Positions 1-11,096 are shown, counted from the first letter of the stretch. The stretch is DNA of 64,000 nt from CAWHBO01 sp963827735 (GCA_963827735.1 CAWHBO010000008.1:1-64000); one strand, 5' to 3'. Numbers and translations are program-made. Notes: a model not told the origin generated them from the sequence alone.

Positions 1-183
1 TCATCGACCCTCGTGATCGACGCGACCGACTTCGACGCGCGGGCAAGCGGCTCGGCCGCCGTGCTCGCGAGCGCCACCTGGCTGCTGGCCGAGGGCGTGC
101 TGATCGCTGCCGGTCTGCGCGACAGCCGCACAGTGGAACTGCGCCTGCCGGCCGAGCTGACGGGCGCGAAGCCGCATTCCTGA
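1..183 (+). CDS. C-terminal end of an unrecognised protein (partial, 5' cut by window edge)
   Basis: Frame 1 is open from base 1 to a TGA at 181-183 and gives 60 residues rich in Ala, Leu and Asp. It includes the stretches LVIDATDFDARASGSAA and TWLLAEGVLIAAGLRD. The stop overlaps the likely 5' end of the next gene, which suggests an operon with the GltD-like fusion. I do not recognise the family, and no domain can be named from this fragment. Base composition matches the downstream genes. Confidence 0.45.
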   Translation, partial: SSTLVIDATDFDARASGSAAVLASATWLLAEGVLIAAGLRDSRTVELRLPAELTGAKPHS

Positions 184-221
184 ACACGGCCGAAGCGATA
201 CAACGGCTCAAGCAAGCGTCT

Positions 222-2781
222 GTGCCGCACATCCAACTGGAGGTGCTGCGCAACAGCCGGCCGAGCTGCTGGGGCGAGGGACAGGCCAGCGACAGGTCAC
301 GGCTGGTCCACACGCCGGAGACGTGGTGCCGGATCGCCCTGCTTTTCGCCGGCGTTGCAGATCTCAATGCCTTGCTGCTGACGCTGCGGGGCGGCACGGA
401 GCAGCGCGGCCTGGTCGAGCTGGCCCGTGCCGGGAATCTGCGCAGCCAGATCGAGGCGTGGGGTGGCGGTGGCGCGGGGCAGGGCCAGGATGCGATGCTC
501 GTCTTCGACGATGGTTTGGGCGGCTTCCTGCCACTTTCCCAGGCGGACCTCTCGTCCAACCCGCTTTCGCTCGCGTCGGCGGGAATTATCCCGGCGCCGT
601 CGACCCTGATGGTGACGGCCGATAGCATCGCTGTCGTCAAGCAGACCCGCCGCGCGCTCTATCGCCATTGGCAGCTCGCCGAAGGTGAAGCGGCATCCGT
701 GCGCGGTTTGCTGATACGCGCCGCGCGCCTGACCACCGAGCTCACCCTGGGCCGCGGTGATGCCGGCCATCTCGTCGCCCTCGACGAGGTGGCGCTCGAG
801 CTGGCCGCGCAGGGGCTGGCGGCCGCCTGGCCGCTGGGCAGTTCGCTGCGCTACTACCGCCCGCAGTGGGAAAGCCAGGTCCGGCGTGAATCCAACCTGG
901 CAGGCTTTTACCTGAAGCCTGATCCGGCGCCCTGCCACCGCACATGTCCCGCTAACATCGACATCCCGAGCTTTATCGCACACCTCGGTCACGGCGACTA
1001 TCGTGCTACCATCGAGGTCATCCGCCGCGACAACCCGCTGCCGCTGGTCTGCGGCCTGGTCTGCCCGGCGCCGTGCGAATCCGTCTGCGTGCGCGGCGGT
1101 AGCAACGGCGCCGTCTTCATCCGGCCGCTGAAAGCCAAGGCAGCCGAGCACTGCCTGGCCGAAGGCGGTTACCCGCAGCCTGAAATCGCGCCCGACACCG
1201 GCAAACGCATCGGCATCATCGGCTCCGGCCCGTCCAGTCTCACCGCCGCCTACTACCTGCGCACCTACGGCCACCAAGTCGAGATCTTCGAGGCGCTGGC
1301 GCATGCGGGCGGGCAGCTCCGCTACGGCATTCCGGCCTACCGCCTGCCTCCCGACCTGCTCGAGCAGGAACTCGACCAGATCCGCGTGCTGGGCGTCCAG
1401 ATCCACACCAACGCCCCGGTCGCCAGCCTCGAAGCCTTCCGTAAGGACTACGACGCCGTCTTCCTTGGCCTCGGCACGCAGCGCTCGCGCCTTATCCCGA
1501 TCGAGGGTGTCGATCAATCCTTCGTGCTCGGCGGGATCGACTTCCTGCACGCCGTGCGCAGTGGCGAGCCCGTTCGGGTTGGGCCGCGGGTGGTCGTCAT
1601 CGGTGGCGGCAATGTCTCCATCGACGTCGCTCTCACGGCTTTGCGGCAGGGCGCGCAGCACGTCGACCTGACTTCCCTCGAGAAGCGCCGCGACATGCCG
1701 GCCAGCCCGGACGAGATCGAAAAAGCAGTTGCTGAAGGCGTGCAACTGCACCCTGGCTGGGGCCCTCTACGCATCGATGAGGACGGAAAGGTCACCCTCC
1801 AGTTCTGCGAACGGACCAAGGACGAGACGGGGAAGTTCAATCCCCAGTTCGACGCCAATCGGCTGCTGACGCTCGAAGCCGATCAGGTAATCCTTGCCAC
1901 CGGCCAAGGCACCGACCTCACGGTTCTCGAAGGCAGCGAGGTCGAAAATAACCGCGGCTTCATCGTCGCCGACCCGAAGACCAAGATGACGACGGAGCCG
2001 GGCGTCTTTGCCGGTGGCGACGGGCAACACGGCCCGCGCTTGGCCGTGGACGCCATCCGCTCCGGGAAGATCGCCGCGGCTTCCATCGATGCCTGGCTGC
2101 GCGGAGCGGCACCGGACGCCGCCACCGGCAAGCCAACGCGCCGTGCCGACGTGATTCCACTGACCGTCGTGGCGGACGATCGCACGCACCTCCGCCGGGC
2201 CGCGATGCCCGAGCGGAGCGTCGAAGAAGTGCTCGGCGAGGGCAACTACGTCCGCATCGAAGAGGGCCTGACCGACGCGATGGCGCACGACGAGGCCCGC
2301 CGCTGTCTGCGCTGCGACGTCTGCATCGGCTGCGGCCTGTGCATGGCCGCGTGCAGTGAGATGGGCGTCGAGGCGCTGCGCATGGGCGACACGTCGGCGG
2401 GCAGGCTCGCTTACTTCGACTTCACGCGGCCTGCGGCGCTGTGCATCGGCTGCGGCGCCTGTGCGCAGGTCTGCCCGACGGGCGCGATCCACATCGAGGA
2501 TCGGGATGGCGTGCGGCGCACGATCATCACAGGAACCGTCGTGCGCGAACAGCCGCTGCTGACCTGCAGCGAATGTGGCGCGCCGACGCAGACGCCTGCG
2601 CACCGGGAGTTCGTCCGGCAGCGGCTGCCGGAGCACATGGCGGCCCTTGCTCGATCGTGAGCTCTGCCCGTCCTGTGCGCGCCTGCGGGCCGATCGGCCC
2701 GTAGGATCAACAATGCGTTCCGCGATGAGCGCGTTGCAGCATGGCTCCAGGGCAGCGGTGGGCTCCGGGCGCGTATCCTGA
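222..2781 (+). CDS. GltD-like NAD(P)/FAD oxidoreductase fused to a 2x[4Fe-4S] ferredoxin domain
   Basis: Soluble flavin oxidoreductase of the glutamate-synthase small-subunit (GltD) type, expected to pass electrons between NAD(P)H, FAD and Fe-S clusters. Visible domains: an unrecognised N-terminus (about residues 1-225); the GltD cluster-binding region with CHRTCPANIDIP and CGLVCPAPCESVC (230-290); an FAD Rossmann motif GIIGSGPSSLTAAYYL; a second nucleotide fold VVIGGGNVSIDVAL; a C-terminal pair of Cys clusters (CDVCIGCGLCMAAC and CIGCGACAQVCPTGAI). A +1 shift near 2,645-2,655 truncates the primary frame at 2,660. Correcting it adds LLDRELCPSCARLRADR and moves the stop to 2,781, pairing CSECG with CPSC as a likely extra metal site. 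The start is GTG 222, but the frame stays open back to 180, so the true start may lie upstream. Exact substrate unknown; a glutamate synthase role is not assured because no GltB is visible. Confidence 0.8.
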
Positions 2782-2821
2782 CGGATGGTATGTTAACGTG
2801 TGAAACGCGAGGACAGAACTC

Positions 2822-4920
2822 ATGACAACTAGGCCTCAGCCCGGCTCTGCCTGCCCGATCGGCGCAACGCCGATGGCGGGCGGCGTGAACTTCAGCGTGT
2901 ACGCCGACAAGGCCGACGCCGTCGAGCTGCTCCTGTTCGACGGCGTCGACGACCCGCAGCCAGCGCAGGTGTTCCGGCTTGATCCGGGGCAGCATCGCAC
3001 CTACCACTACTGGCACGCGTTCATCCCCGGCGTGCAGGCTGGCCAAATCTACGCTTACCGCGCGCTCGGGCCGAATGAACCGCAGCGAGGCCTGCACTAC
3101 GACGCGGACAAGGTCCTCCTCGACCCCTACGGCCGCTGCGTTGCGATGCCAACCTCCTACAGCCGGGAAGCGGCCAGCCGGCCCGGCGACAACGCAGCCA
3201 CGGCCATGAAGAGTGTCGTGGTGGATAGTTCCGGCTACGACTGGCAGGGCGACCAGCCGCTCCACCGGCCCATTCCCGAGACCGTCATCTACGAGATGCA
3301 CGTGGCTGGCTTCACACGCCACCCCAGCTCTGGCGTGGCCGTTGGAAAGCGCGGCACGTATGCCGGGCTGATCGAGAAGATCCCCTATCTGCAAGATCTC
3401 GGCATCACAGCCGTGGAGCTGCTGCCGGTCTATCAGTTCGATCCCTCGACCGCGCCCGCGGGTCTCGTCAACTACTGGGGCTACCAGCCCATCTCCTTCT
3501 TCGCGCCGCACACGGCCTATAGCTCACGGCAGGATCCGGGCGCACGGGGTGCGGGCGCACCGAGTGCGCTCGGCGTGCTCGACGAGTTCCGCGACATGGT
3601 CAAGGCGCTGCACCGCGCCGGCATCGAGGTGATCCTCGACGTGGTGTACAACCACACCGCCGAGGCCTTCGGCGACGGGCGCGACCCTGAGCTTCCGCGG
3701 GCTGGCCAACGATGTGTACTACGTGCTGGATCCCGCCGACAAGTCCCGCTACGCCGACTACACCGGCTGCGGCAACACGCTCAACGCCGGCCATGCGGTG
3801 GTGCGCCGGCTGATTTCCGACAGCCTGCGCTATTGGGTGCAGGAGATGCATGTCGACGGCTTTCGCTTCGACCTGGCGGCGGTGTTGACGCGCGACGAGC
3901 ACGGCGCGCCGCTGTCCAATCCGCCGGTCATCTGGGACATCGAAACAGATCCGGCCCTGGCCGGCATCAAGTTGTTCGCCGAGGCTTGGGATGCAGCCGG
4001 CCTCTACCAGGTGGGCTCGTTCGTCGGCGATGCGTGGCTGGAATGGAACGGCAGGTTCCGCGACGACGTGCGCAGCTTCGTCAAGTCCGACAACGACCGT
4101 GTGGCTACTCTCGCCCGACGCCTGACGGGCAGTCCTGACATCTATGGCAAGGACGCGCGCGAGCCGGAGCAGAGCATCAACTTCATCACGGTCCACGACG
4201 GCTTCACGCTCAACGACGTGGTTTCCTACAACGACGAAGCACAACGAGGCCAACGGCGAGGCCAATCGCGACGGATCGAACGACAACTTCAGTTGGAATT
4301 GCGGCGTCGAGGGGCCGACAGACGACCCCATCGTGGAAACGCTGCGTAACCGCCAGGTCAAGAACTTCTTCACGCTGCTGTTGGCCGCCGTCGGCGCGCC
4401 GCTGATCCAGATGGGCGACGAGGTGCGGCGCACGCAGCAGGGCAACAATAACGTCTACTGCCAGGACAACGAACTCAGTTGGTTCGACTGGACGCGGCTG
4501 GACAAGCATGCCGACGTCCACCGCTTCGTGAAGCAACTGATCGCCGATCGGCTTGACTTTGGCCAGGGGAGAACTGCAGACGATAGGCTGGACGAGTTGC
4601 TTGAGAGGGTGAAGATCGAATTTCGCGGTGTAACCCAGGCAGCGCCGGATGTGGGCAACACATCGCACGCGCTGGCTATGTCGCGCACGTCTCACAACGG
4701 CAAGAACGTTTTCTACTTGATGTTCAACGCCTACTGGGAACCACTCGCTTTCGCGCTGCCAGCCGCGCCCGCGACAACGCAAGGCTGGCGTCTCTGGATC
4801 GACACGAGCCGGCCTTCGCCCGGTGACATCATGTCGCGCGATGATGCGCCGCCGGTCGCCGGGGATCAGTATCAGGTGGGTCCGCGCGCTATCGTAGCGC
4901 TGGTGGCAACAGAGGGATGA
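2822..4920 (+). CDS. glgX: Glycogen debranching enzyme, GlgX/isoamylase type (GH13), two frameshifts
   Basis: Hydrolyses alpha-1,6 branches in glycogen or limit dextrins in the cytoplasm. The N-terminal CBM48-like beta domain (GVNFSVYADKADAVELLLF) is followed by the GH13 barrel. All four signature regions are present: VILDVVYNHT, DGFRFDLA (nucleophile Asp), FAEAWD (acid/base Glu) and FITVHDGF. The KHNEANGEANRDG segment is diagnostic of this subfamily. The reading frame changes by +1 near 3,690 (GACCCTGAGC, one extra C) and again near 4,236 (GACGAAGCAC, one extra base). The three pieces together give roughly 700 residues, the usual length for the family. ATG 2822 follows a GAGGAC-type ribosome site. 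Function is confident; the intactness of the real gene depends on the two shifts being sequence errors. Confidence 0.88.
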
Positions 4921-4963
4921 TAACAGACTGTTAGCCAAACGGATTCTGTAGGAGGACGCTGCC

Positions 4964-5142
4964 ATGAGCAAAGTCTGCCCTGGGTAGGTGGGATCGTCAT
5001 CGGCGTGTGCATCATCGGCCTGTTGGCGTACGGGCGAGCCGAGCGCCGGTCTTACTGGATCGCGAGGGGCGCCGTTATACATCGTGCCCAAATGACGCCG
5101 CAGCCGATCGACAGGTTGACGCAGAGATCACCGGGCAGGTAG
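4964..5142 (+). CDS. Possible small single-span membrane protein (frame disturbed)
   Basis: An AGGAGGA ribosome site precedes ATG 4964 (MSKV). Translation stops after eight codons, but a changed frame from about 4,981 gives one clear hydrophobic span (WVGGIVIGVCIIGLLAYG) followed by GRAERRSYW and runs to a TAG at 5,142. The strong ribosome site and membrane span make a small real gene plausible, but it needs a two-base shift to be read through and its tail enters a repeat. No family recognised. Confidence 0.25.
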
Positions 5143-5216
5143 ACCTGCGGGTAGACCTGTGTTGAGACCTTCGAGGTCGTGCCAACCTTCGGTTGACCTG
5201 AGACTTCGAAGGTCTC
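5136..5216. repeat. Nested inverted repeat upstream of ppk2
   Basis: GAGACCTTCGAGGTC (5164-5178) pairs with GACTTCGAAGGTCTC (5202-5216), 14 of 15 bases complementary. Inside lies a second stem CAACC-TTC-GGTTG. Just upstream, GTAGACCTG occurs twice in tandem. The segment sits between the small membrane ORF and ppk2 and codes for nothing obvious. It resembles the intergenic palindromic repeats common in environmental GC-rich genomes; it could also end upstream transcription. Confidence 0.6.
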
Positions 5217-5279
5217 GATAAATTCCGGTCTTGTCAAAATGATGTTGATGACCGCATAATAGTGACTACGGAGGGTACC

Positions 5280-6188
5280 ATGGCTAAAGACAAGGACAAG
5301 AAGAAGGGCAAGAAGAGCAAGGAGAAGCTCGAAGCGGTGGAGGCCCAGGCGGTGATCGCTGAGGCAGTGGCCGCTGAGGCGGTGGTCGCGACGACTGAAG
5401 CTTCTGAGCCGAAGCCCAAACTGGGCCGCAAGGAGTTCGAGAAGGAGATGGAGAAGCTCCAGATCGAACTCGTCAAGCTGCAGGAGTGGACGAAGGCCAC
5501 CGGCGCCAAGATCTGCGTGCTGTTCGAGGGGCGCGACGCAGCCGGCAAGGGCGGCATCATCAAGTGCATCACCGAGCGCACCAGCCCGCGCGTCTTCCGC
5601 GTGGTCGCGCTGCCGTCGCCGACCGAGCGGGAGAAGTCGCAGATGTATTTCCAGCGCTACATGCCCCATCTGCCGGCGGGTGGCGAAGTCGTGCTCTTCG
5701 ACCGCAGTTGGTACAACCGGGCGGGCGTCGAGCGGGTGATGGGCTTCACCCCGGAAGAACAGGTGCAGACCTTCCTGCAGTGGGCCCCGTGGGTCGAGCG
5801 CGCCATCATCGGGTCCGGCGTCATCCTGGTCAAGTACTGGCTGGAAGAGACCATGGAAGACCAGACCGAGCGGTTCGGGGAGCGCATCCACGACTATCGC
5901 AAGATTTGGAAGCTCAGCCCCATGGATCTGGAGAGCCACCGGCGGTGGTACGACTACTCGCGGGCGCGTGATGCGATGTTTGCGGCCACCGACACCCCCG
6001 AATCGCCCTGGTACGTGGTGGATTCGCACGACCAGAAACGCGGGCGCTTGAATTGCATCAGCCACCTGTTGAGCCTGATCCCGTATCACGAGATCCCGCA
6101 CGAAGAGGTGAAGCTGCCCAAGCGCCAACCGAAGGGCGATTACGTGGAGCCGAACTATCCGTTCCGCCGGATTCCAGAGAAGTACTAA
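5280..6188 (+). CDS. ppk2: Polyphosphate kinase 2 family protein
   Basis: Transfers phosphate between polyphosphate and nucleoside mono- or diphosphates in the cytoplasm. The 302-residue product opens with a Lys-rich segment (MAKDKDKKKGKK) and an Ala/Glu/Val-rich stretch (about 15-45). The P-loop kinase core follows, with Walker A GRDAAGKGG (about 84-92) and the PPK2 lid/Walker B region FDRSWYNRAGVERVMG (about 140-155). Length beyond the charged N-terminus fits single-domain PPK2. ATG 5280 is chosen because GGAGGG lies five bases upstream; GTG 5262 is in frame but lacks such a site. The frame is intact, unlike most neighbours. The Lys-rich N-terminus is variable among homologues and could aid polyphosphate binding (inference). 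Confidence 0.93.
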   Translation: MAKDKDKKKGKKSKEKLEAVEAQAVIAEAVAAEAVVATTEASEPKPKLGRKEFEKEMEKLQIELVKLQEWTKATGAKICVLFEGRDAAGKGGIIKCITERTSPRVFRVVALPSPTEREKSQMYFQRYMPHLPAGGEVVLFDRSWYNRAGVERVMGFTPEEQVQTFLQWAPWVERAIIGSGVILVKYWLEETMEDQTERFGERIHDYRKIWKLSPMDLESHRRWYDYSRARDAMFAATDTPESPWYVVDSHDQKRGRLNCISHLLSLIPYHEIPHEEVKLPKRQPKGDYVEPNYPFRRIPEKY

Positions 6189-6206
6189 GAGAGGGAGGAA
6201 CCGATC

Positions 6207-8949
6207 ATGCCAGAAGCAGCCCAAGAACAACCGAAGTGGTATGCGATGACGCCGGAGGCGGTTGCGGGGCAACTGAAGGTTGATCCGGCAAAGGGCTTGA
6301 GCGCGGCCGAGGCACAGCAGCGCCTGCAGCAGTACGGCGCCAACATACTCGCCGCCAAGAAGAAGGAATCGGGCTTGCAGGCCTTCCTGCGCCAGTACCA
6401 GGACTTCATGCAGATCATCCTGCTGGGCGCCGCCGTGCTCAGCCTGGTGGTCACGGGTGAGGTGGGCACGACGATCGTGCTGGTGGGCCTGACGATCTTC
6501 AACGCGCTGTTGGGCTTGCGCGGTGAATCGAAGGCCGAGGCCAGCCTGGCCGCGCTCGAGAAGATGATGAAGAACATCGCGCGCGTGCGCCGCGACGGCC
6601 AGGCCATCGAGATCGAATCGGAGGGGCTGGTGCCGGGCGACATCGTGCTGATGGAGGCGGGCAACCGCGTGCCGGCCGATGGACGCCTGTTCGTGACTGC
6701 GACCCTCGAGATCGAGGAGGCCGCCCTGACCGGTGAGAGCGTCGCCACGCCCAAGGACACCGACACGATCACCAAACCCGAGGTTCCGCTGGGTGACCGC
6801 ACTGTGCATGGCATTCATGAACACCGCGGTGACACGCGGCCGCGGCGAGATGATCGTGACCACGACCGGCATGGGCACCGAGATGGGCAACATCGCCGAC
6901 CTGCTCAATAAAACCGAGTCCGACAAGACGCCGCTCGCAGAAGCAGCTCGACAAACTGACCATCATCATCGCCGGCATCGCCGGCCTGGCGTTTGTCCTG
7001 ATGGTCATCATGGGTCTGAGCAACGGCGATGACTTTCAGACGATCTTCATTGCCGGCATCGCCCTGGCGATTTCTGCCATCCCGACCGGCCTGCCCGCGG
7101 TCGTGACGACCATGTACTCGATGGGCACGCGTGCGTTGGCCGCCCAGGGCGCCATCGTCAAGCGGCTGCCGTCGGTCGAGACGCTGGGTTCGGTCTCGGC
7201 GATCTGCTCCGACAAGACCGGCACGCTGACGCTCAACAAGATGACGGCGCGCGAGTTCACCGTCCCCGGCCAGAACCGCTACAAGGTGACCGGCGAGGGG
7301 TACAGCACCAAGGGAGAACTGCTGAGCGCCGGCGGCGCCAAGATCGACCTCGATGCCGTCCTGCTGCCGATGGCGCTGTGCGCCGACGCCCGGCTGGATG
7401 GCGAGACCCTGATCGGCGACCCGACCGAAGGCGCGTTGATCGTGCTGGCGGACAAGGGCGGTATTGAGCCTGGATGGCGCGCGGCAGATGTACCCCCGCG
7501 TGGCCGAGGTGCCGTTCGACTCCGACTACAAGTTCATGGCCACCTTCCACAACATGAAGAACGAGCAGGGCAAGCCGGTGGTGCGCTGCTTCGTCAAGGG
7601 CGCGCCGGATGTGCTGATCGCACGCAGCAGCTCGTACTGGATGCCAGGCGGCGAGCTGCTGCCGATCACCGACGAGAACCGCCCGTTGGCGCTCCAGGAA
7701 AACGACCGCATGGCGCAAGCGGGTGAACGGATCATGGTGGTGGCGCGGCGCGACTTCGATCCGCAGACCTTCGATCCAAAAGTCAAGCTGCTCGACCTGG
7801 TGACGGACCTCACCCTCCTGGCGATGGTGGGCATCGTCGATCCCCCGCGCACCGAGGCCAAAGACGCCATCGCCAAGTGCCACAGCGCCGGCATCCAGGT
7901 GCGCATGATCACGGGCGACCACGCCGTGACCGCGGCCGCCATCGGACACGAGCTGGGCATCGACCGGGAAGGCGCTGACCGGCGCGCAGTTCGCCGCCAA
8001 GAGCGATGACGAACTGATGAAGGAGTTGCCCGAGATCGGCGTGGTGGCACGCGTGACGCCCCAGGACAAGATCCGCCTGGTGGATCTGCTGCAGCGCCAG
8101 CAGAACATCGTCGCCATGACGGGCGACGGCGTCAACGATGCGCCGGCCCTCAAGAAGGCCGACATCGGCGTGGCGATGGGCATCACCGGCACCGAGGTCT
8201 CGAAGGGGGCCGCGGTGATGATCCTGACCGACGACAACTTCGCCACCATCGTCAAGGCGGTGGAGTTCGGGCGGGCGATCTACGACAACCTGTCCAATTT
8301 CATCCGCTTCCAGATGACGGCGTTGGTCGCGTTCATCGCTGCGTACCTGGGCGCGGCGTTCTTCGTCATCGCCGGCGGCGTGCCGTTTACGCCGGCTGTC
8401 GTGCTGTGGATCAACTTCCTGGTCCAGGTGCCCATCGCCATCGCGCTGGGCTTCGACAAGCCTGCGCCCGGGCTGATGGAACGCAAGCCGCGCCCGCTCA
8501 GCCAACCCGTGCTCTCGCGCTCGCAGTGGGTGCGCATCGCCTTCATCGGGATCCTCATGGCGATCGGCACGTTGTTCCTGGAAGCAGGCTATGCGCCAGC
8601 AGGCGCCGCGATGGTAGCCACGATGGGGTTCGTCGTCTTCTCGCTGTATCAGGTCATCACCGGCCTCAGCGCCCGCAACGAAACCGGCAGCGCGTTCAAC
8701 CGGGATATCCTGAGCGATCGGCACCAGTTGATGCTTTACGGGCTGGCGCTGCTGTTCATCTTCGTGCCAGTGGAGTTGGGCTTCCCGCGCTTCCTGGGCC
8801 TGACTCGGCTGAGCGGCAACCAGTGGCTGCTCTGCGTCATCTTCGCCTTCCTCCTGCTGCTGGTGGACGAGGTGATCAAGTTCTTCATGCGCAGAAGGCG
8901 CAGCAAGCGAGCGCCGTCAGTTGCGGTGCCGGCCCCGGCAAAGGCGTGA
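6207..8949 (+). CDS. P-type cation-transporting ATPase (P2-like), four frameshifts
   Basis: Integral-membrane ATP-driven cation pump. Reconstructed over four +1 shifts (near 6,811, 6,940, 7,468 and 7,972) it gives about 910 residues. It has the N-terminal cation-ATPase domain, the actuator TGES loop (EEAALTGESVATP), the phosphorylation site CSDKTGTLTLNKM, the hinge MTGDGVNDAPALKKADIG, and a C-terminal bundle of several transmembrane segments ending in a basic tail. The M4 ion-binding motif reads IPTGLP where Ca2+ pumps of this group have IPEGLP, so a metal-ligand Glu is replaced by Thr and ion specificity cannot be assumed to be Ca2+. It lies 18 bases after ppk2, probably cotranscribed. GAGGGAGGA precedes ATG 6207. 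Confidence 0.88.
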
Positions 8950-8979
8950 TGGTTTAGTATCAAGAAGGAGAGTGTCCAA

Positions 8980-10348
8980 GTGCATCGCAATCTGTTCGCA
9001 CCTGTGATCCTGCTGGTGTCCTTGGCGCTCGTGCTCGGCGCCTGCACCGCCGGCGGAACGACGCAGGCGCCGACTACCCCCGTGCCCGCCCCAGCGGGCG
9101 CCTCTGGGACGGGTGTGACGGTCAAGGCCGAGAGCCCCGTGCTGGTGGAGAGCGCGCGCACGCTGCCCGCTGTGTTGGCAGAGAAAGACGCCTGGTTCGC
9201 AGCCCTGTCTCCCAATGGGGCATACCATCGCCTACTACATCGAGACAGGGCGCGGCAAGGATCGGACTTCGCAGATCTGCATCTACACCTTCGATGGCGC
9301 CGGCAAGAAGTGCCACAATCTGCCGGCCGATCGCTGGAAGGGCTATCCCTACCAGCTCCAATGGTCGCCGGACAGCACCACGGTTGCCTTCACGGAGAAC
9401 CCGGTGGAGTTCGGCAACGATGCCGACATCTGGGTTCTCAAGGTTCGCGGACGGTTCGTTCGCCGACCTCACCGATGACGGCGTGGTGGGCCCGTGGCGC
9501 AAGCCCACCGGCACCCCTTCTTCCGCGGTGGACTACCTGCCCATGTGGAGCCGGTCCGACGGCAAGATCTACTTCTGGCGGTTCATCTCGAAGGGCGAAT
9601 ACCAGGTATTCACCGTCGGGCATCTACCGGATCGCGCCCGGTGGCGGCGCCCCTGAGTTGGTGCGGGATGTGACCGCCGCCCTGCCGAAGAGCACGGTGC
9701 TCTTCAAGCAGGAGGAGTTCTTCCTGGATGGCCCATCGGCGCTGTCGCCCGATGGCAAGAGCGTCGCGGCGCTGCTCTCAACGGCGGATGAGATGGGAGC
9801 GGTCAGCACCGGGCTCTGGCAGATCAACCTGGCGGACGCAGCGGCAGCGCCGCGCAAGCTGATGGATCCGGCAGCGTTCAATGCGGCGCAGCCTGCCTGG
9901 GCGCAATACCCGGCTATCCCTATGGGCGTGGCCTGGACCTCGGACGGGAAGGGCGTGGTCGTGCTCGCCAAGAGCAAGGACGAGCATACGCCATTCACGC
10001 TGTTCTACCACGTGGATACCGGCAGCGGTCAAGGTGACGCCGGTGGTGGATTTCAAGGGCGTGGCAGATCCCGAAGCATACTTTGAGCCCGCGCCAGGCA
10101 CCGATATTCCGATTCGCTACTTCTCGCCATGGACCGGCTCGATGTCTCCGAAGGGCGACAAGATCCTCATGGTGAACAACCTCGGCGGCGTGGCTGGCCT
10201 GCTGACCGCCCCATTGCCGCCGAGCGGCGCGCTGCCCGTTGTTTCTGCGACGACCGATGGATCGACTACGACGACCGCGTCGCGATCCAGCCGCAGCCAG
10301 GATGGCAAAGTCACGGTGTACGGCCTGCTCCTGAAAGTCAAGGAGTAG
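8980..10348 (+). CDS. Beta-propeller (TolB/WD40-like) lipoprotein, four frameshifts
   Basis: Exported lipoprotein of unknown substrate. The N-terminus MHRNLFAPVILLVSLALVLG ends at a lipobox (LGAC), followed by a Thr/Pro/Ala-rich linker. Propeller-like repeats follow, with Asp-Gly turns such as SPNGHTIAYYIE, WSPDSTTVAF, LSPDGKSVAALL, WTSDGKGVVVL and MSPKGDKILMV. The frame must be changed +1 near 9,220, 9,443, 9,617 and 10,025 to keep this pattern; the result is about 450 residues ending in GLLLKVKE. GTG 8980 follows an AAGGAGAG site. It starts 31 bases after the cation ATPase, so it may belong to that operon. Function beyond surface protein-protein or ligand contact is unknown. Confidence 0.7.
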
Positions 10349-10421
10349 TCGCCGGCTGGGCCAGGCGGCTCAGCCGCAGTCACATCGTCGGAACTATCGC
10401 GATTCAGCATAAGGAGAGAGC

Positions 10422-10812
10422 ATGGAAGAGAATAGTCTCACGGCACCGGCAAGCACAGGGACATCGAAGCGGCTATCGCCCCGCGGCCTGTTCCGAACCG
10501 CCCGTAATCTCACACTCGCAAGCATCGGCATCGCGGGTGTGTTGGGCGACGAAGCCGGGGCCCTGTATCGGCGCAGCGTCGAGCGCGGCGGGGACACGGT
10601 CCAGCGAGTGCGTGAACAGCTCCCACGTCCCCACCGACCGCGGCGGCGATCCGGCAAGCCCAAGGGCAAGCGGGCGAGGCGCTCACGTCAGACGTCTGAC
10701 GCGATCGAAGCCACCCTCGCCCGGTTGAACGTTGCGACTGCGGCCGACATGGACGCGCTGGCCGAGCACGTTGCCGAGTTGGAGAGCCAAGATCGACCAA
10801 CTCAGCCCTTGA
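10422..10812 (+). CDS. Phasin-like (PHA granule-associated type) small protein
   Basis: About 130 residues. A short hydrophobic/amphipathic part (RTARNLTLASIGIAGVLGDEAGALYRRSVERGG) is followed by a very basic Arg/Lys region and a helix with the phasin-style ending (IEATLARLNV...MDALAEHVAELESQ). Reading straight through gives a stop at 10,835, but removing one base in CAAGATCGAC (~10,790) gives ELESQIDQLSP and a stop at 10,810-10,812, a natural coiled-coil ending. AAGGAGAG precedes ATG 10422. A granule-coat or nucleoid-binding role is likely from composition; no biosynthetic PHA genes are nearby, so the exact role is open. Confidence 0.55.
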
Positions 10813-10845
10813 CACGGCTGGTGGGCATCGGATGATCGGCATCCT

Positions 10846-10885
10846 CAAGGGTATCCGGGTGCGGAGTGTCGGCCGGATACCCTTG
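10846..10885 (+). terminator. Hairpin terminator after the phasin-like gene
   Basis: CAAGGGTATCCGG (10846-10858) and CCGGATACCCTTG (10873-10885) form a perfect 13-bp stem with a 14-base loop, followed by CTTTG. It lies 33 bases after the corrected phasin stop. Confidence 0.7.
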
Positions 10886-10947
10886 CTTTGTCCGGGGACC
10901 AATCTGCTCCGCAATGGTCAGATGACCTGCTGGATTTGGAAGAGCTT

Positions 10948-11003
10948 CACGCAAGGGCGCAAAGAGTGCAAGATCATGCGAGTTACCTTTGCGCCTTTGC
11001 GTG
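10948..11003. repeat. REP-like inverted repeat with CACGCAAAGGCGCAAAG words
   Basis: CACGCAAGGGCGCAAAG (10948-10964) is complementary, with one mismatch, to CTTTGCGCCTTTGCGTG (10987-11003). This word family is frequent between genes in many environmental bacterial genomes (my recollection). Together with the terminator it fills most of the 284-base gap before the SulP gene. Confidence 0.6.
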
Positions 11004-11050
11004 GTCTTTCAGGTTGTGCATCTCGTCTCTGCCCCGTCCGCCTCACATTG

Positions 11051-11059
11051 TGGTAGAAT
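11051..11059 (+). promoter_or_regulatory. Extended -10 promoter candidate for the SulP gene
   Basis: TGGTAGAAT fits the TGnTANAAT extended -10 pattern and lies 38 bases before ATG 11097. No convincing -35 is seen at 17 bases, as is usual for extended -10 promoters. Confidence 0.4.
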
Positions 11060-11096
11060 CCATCTCTGCAAGCAAGAGAGGCCATCGGTAACTGCC

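Noticed and set aside
297..1751. Long minus-strand ORF opposite the GltD-like gene
   Set aside because: A by-product of high GC and codon bias on the real strand; no recognisable domain.
5052..6926. 624-codon minus-strand ORF across ppk2 and the ATPase start
   Set aside because: Opposes two confidently identified plus-strand genes and is low-complexity in composition.
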